From: Dictyocoela muelleri
Lineage: Eukaryota; Microsporidia
Direction: 5' to 3'
Assembly (NCBI GenBank): GCA_016256075.1
Contig: SDVU01000529.1
Span: 1 to 12,573 of the forward strand
DNA: 12,573 nt
Position numbers and translations under genes: made by a program. The stretch's first letter is position 1. Each line of letters starts with the position of its first letter. This document shows, piece after piece, positions 7,402 to 12,573 of the stretch. The notes under the pieces were generated by a model, which was not told the DNA's origin, searched no databases, and saw only the letters and a list, made by a program, of their open reading frames with translations.

Positions 7402-8385
7402 ATTTCCACCTAGAAATAATTCAGTAGGAAGACGCATTGATTTAATGACCGATAATATAGTATAAAAGCTAATAAAAATCTTATGAACAGGAAAGTTTTA
7501 TCTACAATTAGATGAATCTACTGTTAGAGACATTCAAACTCTATTATTGGCATGTGTAATATTTGTGACAATGGTGATTTCAAAGAATAGATGTTGTTTG
7601 TATTCTACTAATGGAACAACAACTGCCATCGATATTTTTGATATTTTAATTAGATATATAGTTGCCAATTCAAGACCATTCGAAAACATAATTTCATACG
7701 AATCAGATGGAGCTCTTTCAATTTGGCGAGTTTACCGGAAACTCCCAAAATATTTATAAATTTTTAATTTTTGGTAAAAATTATTATTATATTTTTTAAA
7801 TTTATAAAAATAATAAGAAATAAATAAAAATTTTAATTATAAATGATTTAAATAATATTTTTTTTTAATTTAAGAACAAAATATTATAAAAAATATATGA
7901 TAATTTAAATTCAATGTTTAATATTCAAAGAATTTGATTATACAATATTTAAAAAAAATAAAATTATTTTTTAATTTATTATTTTATATTTTTCATTTTC
8001 ATGCTTATTTTCACATTCATAAAGAACGATCTCCTTTTTATAGTCTGTAAGAATACGACCATGGTACAGACGATTTTTACATCACCAGGAAAGTAAATTC
8101 TTATTTATACTACTGAAAACGTAAGTGAGGTTATCATGTATTATTTTTTCTTTTCCCCTTTATGTTAAAACTTTTTTATTTTTTTACTAAGGGGTTAATA
8201 ATTTTTAAATTTTAATTTATAAATATTTGGCGAGATTACGGTAAACTCGCTAAATAGAAAAAAAACTCGCCTTTGGCGAGTTTTCAATCTGCCGATAAAA
8301 AGAAACGGATGTCTTTAGTTAATCAAAGAAAATGCTCCAGACATGCTTATTGTACATTGTGTTATTCATAGAAAAAATTAGTTGC
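7402..8385 (+). pseudogene. hAT-type transposase (ZBED5/GTF2IRD2-like), broken and interrupted
   Basis: The plus-strand frame reads NNSVGRRIDLMTDNI, then FYLQLDESTVRDIQTLLL, NGTTTAIDIFDILIRYIV and SYESDGALSI up to 7722. After an insertion it resumes at 8295 with IKRNGCL, KENAPDMLIVHCVIHR and LQKL. This is the order seen in the RNase H-like core of ZBED5/GTF2IRD2-type hAT transposases. Both early catalytic Asp positions (LQLDEST and SDGAL) and the HCVIHR motif are visible. In-frame stops lie at 7463-7465 (TAA) and 7484-7486 (TGA), with more in the second part. The C-terminal dimerisation region and the N-terminal BED finger are not visible, so this is a fragment of about 140 codons of an enzyme usually over 500. 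The element's terminal repeats were not found. Confidence 0.8.
7723..8281. mobile_element. Non-coding insertion C inside the hAT transposase
   Basis: A 559-bp segment separates the two halves of the hAT reading and is flanked by a 7-bp direct repeat TTTCAAT (7716-7722 and 8282-8288), a likely target-site duplication. Its left end, GGCGAGTTTACCGGAAACTC through AAATATTTATAAAT (7725-7761), is matched in inverse orientation at 8215-8250. Each end is also a small imperfect hairpin of its own. A further hairpin, AAAACTCGCC-TTT-GGCGAGTTTT, closes the right end. No reading frame is found inside, so it is a MITE-like element of unknown superfamily. A 7-9 bp target site would fit hAT or Merlin. Confidence 0.7.
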
Positions 8386-8562
8386 AAAAACTTATCTCCA
8401 GGGTTGGTTTTCCCCTGGTTAACACCAGAGGCCGCTAAACAAGAAGTAAAAAGAAACGTTCTTAAAATGCATCTATTTATTTATTTTCTAAATTCTTATA
8501 TAGTTTTATAGACCAATAAGAATTCTTTATCTCCTTTAATCCGAAACCAAGTAAAATATCAA
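8386..8562. other. Short spacer between the hAT remnant and the B hairpin
   Basis: It contains a small GC-rich inverted repeat (CCAGGG with CCCCTGG, about 8398-8418). Nothing else is recognised. It may be decayed hAT sequence. Confidence 0.35.
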
Positions 8563-8860
8563 TCGGTTCTACAACGGTTTGTGCCACTAAAAAGAATTGA
8601 GGAGGGACATTGAAAGTATATTGAAAAAACCACGGAATCGTCTAATAAAGAAGATCCCCGGATTTTTTTTTCATATAATTATAATTACTACTATATTTAG
8701 TCTTTTTGCTACACAAAAAAGACTAAATATAGTAGTAATTATAATTATATGAAAAGAAAATCCGGGGATCTTCTTTATTAGACGATTCCGTGGTTTTTTC
8801 AATATACTTTCAATATCCCTCCTCAATTCTTTTTAGTGGCACAAACCGTTGTAGAACCGA
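8563..8860. repeat. Family B hairpin element, copy 2, near-perfect
   Basis: Two 145-bp arms (8563-8707 and 8716-8860) are complementary except at two positions and are joined by an 8-nt loop, GCTACACA. The ends read TCGGTTCTACAACGGTTTGT. Outside the first T, AAT on both sides could be a 3-bp target duplication, but palindromic ends make this ambiguous. Homology to 6877-7162 includes GCCACT-AAAAGAATTGAGGA and CTACTATATTTA-TCTTTTTTG-type segments. No open frame of note is inside. Transcription through it would give a long double-stranded hairpin RNA (inference). Confidence 0.85.
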
Positions 8861-9630
8861 ATTAGTTATTTCGATATTGTCATTTATTAATATATGTCGT
8901 GATTCGGCAACATTTTTGGTTCGTGTTAAAAAATAGAGGGTTTATACTGTTCATTTTATAACATAAAAAATATCTAGATTTAAAATATTTATTCAAATTA
9001 CATTTCTTCATCATGTTTTTTAAGACAATTTTGTGCACATTTGATAAAAAAAACCCAAATTTTGTATCGGGTAAAAATATTGAATAATAATTCTTCTAAT
9101 ATATTTTTCAATTAAATCATCGTTATATTTCATTGTCAATTATTCATATTGAAATTATGCTAAATTGATCGGGTAAAAAAATGTTTTTTGGTCGAATTTT
9201 TAATTTTTACACCTGGACGATTTTGCGGTTTTTACACACTAACGAATTTCGGGAGTCCTATAGAATCTCGACGGAAAACACCGACTTCTACGATTGCATT
9301 ACAACCTGGTCACACCTTTTTTAATGCTTATGATCATTATTAATAAAAAAACGAGTAAATCATCTGGATTTATAAAAATTTTATCTAAAACGCCTAAAAT
9401 TATAGGAGTGGTGAAAAAAAATAAATTTGAAAAAAATATTACTGAATAAACCATTTTTTTTGCTTTTCTTTCGAAACGTGCCCAAAATAGAAATTTTAGT
9501 GAACTTTTCAAAAGAAGACCCAATATGACAGTATGTTTTATTTAAATTCAATTGCTGGATAAATAACAAAATATTGAAATTTGAAAATAATTTCAATATC
9601 AGCTTTTCAAAAAAAAATCCTTTTAATAAC
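8861..9630. other. Intergenic stretch, no gene supported
   Basis: It carries two copies of ATCGGGTAAAAA (9066-9077 and 9168-9179) and a GC-richer patch near 9205-9305. Overlapping hydrophobic frames on both strands at 9299-9596 look like by-products of base composition. A decayed gene cannot be excluded, but no motif was recognised. Confidence 0.4.
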
Positions 9631-9636
9631 TTTATT
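9631..9636 (-). terminator. Possible polyadenylation signal AATAAA
   Basis: AATAAA on the minus strand lies about 36 nt after the TAG of the leucine-rich-repeat gene, at a similar distance to the one after the 233-residue gene. It may be chance in A+T-rich DNA. Confidence 0.3.
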
Positions 9637-9671
9637 TAAATTGAGTGTTATTTTTCGGCAAAGATAATATT

Positions 9672-11165
9672 CTAAAACTCCACTAAAATTTTAAAAATTT
9701 TAAATTTCTTCTTAATTTCTAAATCGGGTTCAGATTCAAAAATCCCATTCAAATTAATCGACATTAAAGATGATTTTAATTTCGAATTAAGTAATAACAA
9801 ATTTAACTCCTCGGTTTTTACTGTGGAATAACTAAACGACAATGTTTCTAACCTTTCAAAAGACGAAATTTCAGTGAGATCATTTTTAGATATTTGAACC
9901 CATCCCAAATCTAAATTTTGGACTGATTTTTTGATATTTTCACTTTCAAAAATTATGAAACCTAAGTTATCGACAAAATTACAACTATTCAAACTCAAAT
10001 ATTCCAATTTCTTAAATTTACTGATCATTACAGCATTTTCTCTTGTTATGGAGGTTGTATTAGTTAAAATAAGACTTTTCAAATTATTTTGTAAATTCTC
10101 ACAACTTAATATTTTATGAAGCGAGTCATTTGTCAAGTTCCTGATATAGCTCAAATCCAATTTTTCTAAAACTTTAAAATCCGATAATTCATCAAAGCAG
10201 CAACTAAATAAGTTATAATTATGGCTCAGATTTAACTCTCGTATAGATTTTTTGAAATTCTCGCACTTTAAAATATCATTACAAAAATCTTCGATAAGGT
10301 GACAATTTGTTAAATTTAAACTTTCTAATGATTGAAAATTTAGGAGTTCTTCGATTGATCCTACAACATTGCAAGTTAAATTCATAAATTTTATATTTTT
10401 TTGAAGGTTTTCACTGCTCAGTATTTCTTTTAACGCCGTGGACTCTAAAGATCCAATGGATATTGAACTGAGTTCAATATTTTCTAAAACTTCAAAATTT
10501 TTAAAAAAAATCGTGCAATCATTGATATCCTCAGATAGAGGTAAGTTCAGGCATGTAATTGATTTTTGAAATTGTTCGTTGCTTAAAAGGGGTTTCAGCT
10601 TAAAGGTATCGTGCCATGTAAAGAAAAAATTCAATTTAGTCAAATTACGAAATTTAGGTATGAAAATCTCTAATATCGTTGTTATTAATTCAACTTTTGT
10701 TTTATCAATTTTTTGACTTTTATCAATCAAAGTCAAATCCTTTACCGAATTTTGCAACTTATCACTACTCAAAATTCTTAACAATGAATTTGTATCATAA
10801 AACCTGAATTTAGTAAGTTCCAACGTATTTAAACTTTCCATTTGAGCAATATACTCAGCTCTTTTCGGACCAAATTTTAAGTTATTTAGAATTAAAATTT
10901 CGAGAGATTTCTGAATATTTTCGCCTTTAAACATCTGAGCACTTTCATCAACAAATTTGCAATTTGAAAGACTCAATTTTTTCAGGGATTTTAATTTTGA
11001 AATTTGTTCTTCAGTATTTTTTAAAATAACTTGAGAGTTTAAATCTAATACCTGAAGAGTATTTTAAAAATCAATATCTATAAAGAACGGGTCTGTATTA
11101 CTAGAATTAAAAATATTCAATTCTTTTAAGCATGTGAGTCGCAAATTCACATTTTTAAGATTCAT
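9672..11165 (-). CDS. Leucine-rich-repeat protein with one in-frame stop at codon 34
   Basis: From ATG at 11163-11165 (MNLKNVNLRLTCLKELNIF) one frame runs 498 codons to TAG at 9672-9674. It is broken only by TAA at 11064-11066 (codon 34), and LRR-like sequence continues on both sides (NTLQVLDLNS). Below the stop the frame is open for over 460 codons; the first Met there is at 10934. From about residue 80 there are seven superunits of about 53 residues. Each starts with a C/S-ENLQKS-type motif and contains two LRRs (L--L-L-N and F--LE-L-LS-C). There is no signal peptide or membrane segment, so it is probably intracellular or loosely associated, with a role in protein binding that I cannot specify. 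Large LRR families are common in microsporidia. The stop may be a recent null allele, a sequencing error, or mark an N-terminally shorter protein. An ATG-proximal CCC/TATA promoter like that of the 233-aa gene is not seen. Confidence 0.82.
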
Positions 11166-11308
11166 TTTATTTTTTTATTATCGTAATTTTTGCAATTTTT
11201 TGTGTAATTGACTCAATTTCGAATAAATTTTCGATCGAAACCGTTTTCATGAATGCCGTAAATGTAAATTCAATTTCCGATAAAAATTTAAAAAAATTTC
11301 GCGTGCCT

Positions 11309-11361
11309 TAGTTTGATAATATGAAAAGTGTATGATTTTTTTTGTAATTTACCATTCATAC
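11309..11361 (+). repeat. Left inverted repeat of the Merlin element
   Basis: Inverted partner of 12227-12277. The shared core is TAGTTTGATA, then TGTATGATTTTTTT. Confidence 0.8.
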
Positions 11362-11403
11362 GAGCATACAGAAAAAATTAAAATAAAAAAAAATAGTTAA
11401 TAA

Positions 11404-12221
11404 TTAATTTATTGAATAATCAAATGCATTTTCTTTTTCATTTCGATTTAACATAAATCAAATTAAATATATATTAATCAAGCCTTTCGCCATATTACGG
11501 GGATGAATTCCTTTTTTAATACCAGACCAACAACCTTCAATCGTGTTGGTATGAACACCCGTACTATCGTTAACAAATTCTTTTTAATGCTTTACTGTCT
11601 AATGCTCTCTAAATGAATCCTTAACTTTTGAATAACCTTTCCAGCAATCAGTGTATATAATTGAATCATGATTAACATATTTTTCAAGAAAATAAATTAA
11701 TACTTCTGAACTTCTTTCTTCACAAGCCTTCAAAATAATTCGCCTATTACAACTTCTTTCAACAGCCCCAATGACCCAAAAACGTTCAACTCGATGGCAT
11801 CGATGATATTTTCTTCTGCCAAATTTAGATTTATCTACCCCAACTATCAAACCCTCACCTTCTATCGGGGTAAAATTACAGTAATATTTATTCAGAATAT
11901 CAAAATTTTCAAGTTTTTTAAGGATCCTATAAACTGTGTGACGATCCAACTCAGAAAATATATTGTAATCACTAACACTCAAACCTCTTAAAAACATATA
12001 ATAAACAGTCAGCATTTTATATTATAGTCCATATTCCTTTTAAATGGTGTATTCTCAAATAGGGAACGAATAGCCCGGCAATATTTCCAGCGGCAAATAA
12101 CAATATATTTCTTCTTAGAATGCCAAGCAATATCGGAACTACACTTAAAACATTTTTTACTAAGTAAAAAACTGATAATTTCTTGCATTTTAATTATAAT
12201 TTTGTTCTTAATGGATTCCAT
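11404..12221 (-). pseudogene. ISXO2-like (IS1595/Merlin) DDE transposase, broken
   Basis: The first part starts at ATG 12219-12221 and carries a zinc-ribbon-like set of Cys pairs (KCFKC, ICRWKYC). It passes by one frameshift near 12010 into a second frame with LSVSDYNIF, the first catalytic Asp in GVDKSKFGRRKYHR (11833-11835), the second in YTDCWKGYSK (11647-11649), and the Glu in HTNTIEGCWSGIKK (11536-11538). It ends at TAA 11404-11406 after NEKENAFDYSIN. In-frame stops lie at 11599-11601 (TAG), 11584-11586 (TAA) and 11458-11460 (TGA). The triad D-D-E is therefore intact in a gene that cannot be read through. Its length of about 270 codons is normal for the family, so nothing large is deleted. 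The enzyme would cut and paste its own element. Confidence 0.88.
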
Positions 12222-12226
12222 TGAGG

Positions 12227-12277
12227 GTATTGAAGGGTAAATTCAAAAAAATCATACACCCTCATTCTATCAAACTA
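12227..12277 (-). repeat. Right inverted repeat of the Merlin element
   Basis: Lies immediately upstream of the transposase ATG. Inverted partner of 11309-11361. Confidence 0.8.
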
Positions 12278-12393
12278 CGACGCCCATTAACCAATTTAAA
12301 ATTTTCAAAAAAAATTCAACCACACATAAAAATCGCTTTGAGTCAATTTCGAGATCAAATGCATTGAAATTGATTTTAGTTTTTTTTTCGATT

Positions 12394-12573
12394 TCATTCT
12401 TCAGAAGGTACGGATAAAGATTCAAATTCATGATTTTCAAATTTGTTTTTAATCGTTATTTTTGAAATATTATTAAAATCACTATTGAAAATTTCAGTGA
12501 GTATAAATCGAGTAGTTCGGATAAATTCGCCCCAAAGGCCAACATTTTTAGGAAATCTAAATATGAATGATTC
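12394..12573 (-). CDS. 3' end of an unidentified gene, truncated by the window edge
   Basis: A minus-strand frame is open from the window edge for 59 codons to TGA at 12394-12396. It reads ESFIFRFPKNVGLWGEFIRT and ends ENHEFESLSVPSEE. It contains no Met, so the start lies beyond position 12573. The balanced composition (Phe, Arg, Gly, Trp, and an acidic Ser-rich tail) is more protein-like than neighbouring random frames, but no family is recognised. It lies upstream of the Merlin insertion on the same strand as the LRR gene. It could also be a chance open frame. Confidence 0.45.
   Translation of the reverse strand, partial: ESFIFRFPKNVGLWGEFIRTTRFILTEIFNSDFNNISKITIKNKFENHEFESLSVPSEE

Larger units (their letters stand above)
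11309..12277 (-). mobile_element. Merlin/IS1595-type DNA transposon, decayed
   Basis: A 969-bp unit with inverted repeats of about 50 bp. The left (11309-11361) begins TAGTTTGATAATATGAAAAG and the right (reverse complement of 12227-12277) begins TAGTTTGATAGAATGAGGG. Both continue through TGTATGATTTTTTT to a TTTACC-TTCA-TAC block, by eye about 85% alike. A further few bases outside (GCGTGCC and GGCGTCG) may belong to the ends. A broken single-gene transposase fills the interior. No clear 8-9 bp target duplication was found. The element lies 143 bp upstream of the LRR gene start, between it and the next minus-strand gene. Confidence 0.82.

Noticed and set aside
9299-9596. Overlapping hydrophobic frames on the minus strand and a Lys-rich one on the plus strand
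   Set aside because: Phe/Ile/Leu-rich by base composition, mutually overlapping, and with no motif. A decayed gene is possible but unsupported.
11794-11991. Plus-strand frame of 65 codons
   Set aside because: Antisense to the conserved catalytic region of the Merlin transposase.
9672-12221. Stop-codon reassignment to explain in-frame stops in the LRR and transposase genes
   Set aside because: All three stop codons occur in the dead transposase together with a frameshift, and the 233-residue gene needs no reassignment. Ordinary decay is simpler.
1-12573. LTR retrotransposon, provirus or Polinton
   Set aside because: No reverse transcriptase, integrase or capsid motif, and no long direct terminal repeats were seen.

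Overview
The window is very A+T-rich eukaryotic DNA, roughly three quarters A+T or more by eye, with no introns needed to read any gene. The best fit is a microsporidian with a large, transposon-loaded genome. Four signs point that way: an IS1595/Merlin-type DDE transposase, a leucine-rich-repeat protein of a style common in large-genome microsporidia such as Hamiltosporidium (genus guess only, low confidence), a compact TATA box plus C-run just upstream of an ATG, and decayed Tc1 and hAT transposons. No ribosomal, housekeeping or organelle gene is present to settle the taxonomy.

Layout. Positions 1-76 (minus) hold a tRNA-like Pol III promoter unit with good A and B boxes but badly paired arms. 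Positions 430-1876 are a Tc1-family transposon with TA target sites, 27-bp terminal inverted repeats and a broken transposase on the minus strand. Positions 2895-3596 (minus) are an intact 233-residue protein with one N-terminal membrane anchor and no recognised family. Positions 3887-5142 and 6269-7232 are two long imperfect palindromes (foldback elements). The first has arms that start as about ten to eleven tandem 20-22 bp units. Both contain a copy of the same inner palindrome (family A, 4303-4775 and 6329-6876). The second also contains a 286-bp hairpin (family B, 6877-7162), and another B copy stands alone at 8563-8860 with almost perfect 145-bp arms. Between the B copies lies a dead hAT transposase (7402-8385) split by a 559-bp non-coding insertion with its own inverted repeats.

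The right third holds a leucine-rich-repeat gene (9672-11165, minus). It is open for its whole length except for one in-frame TAA at codon 34. Next comes a 0.97-kb Merlin/IS1595 element (11309-12277) with about 50-bp inverted repeats and a broken transposase that still shows all three acidic catalytic residues. Last is the 3' end of another minus-strand reading frame that runs off the window (12394-12573).

All the likely host genes (2895-3596, 9672-11165, 12394-12573) lie on the minus strand, but they do not look like an operon or pathway. Between them the DNA is mostly transposon remains inserted into one another. The most unusual feature is the concentration of palindromic, non-coding elements from 3.9 to 8.9 kb. 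I do not see a defence system, CRISPR array or metabolic cluster.
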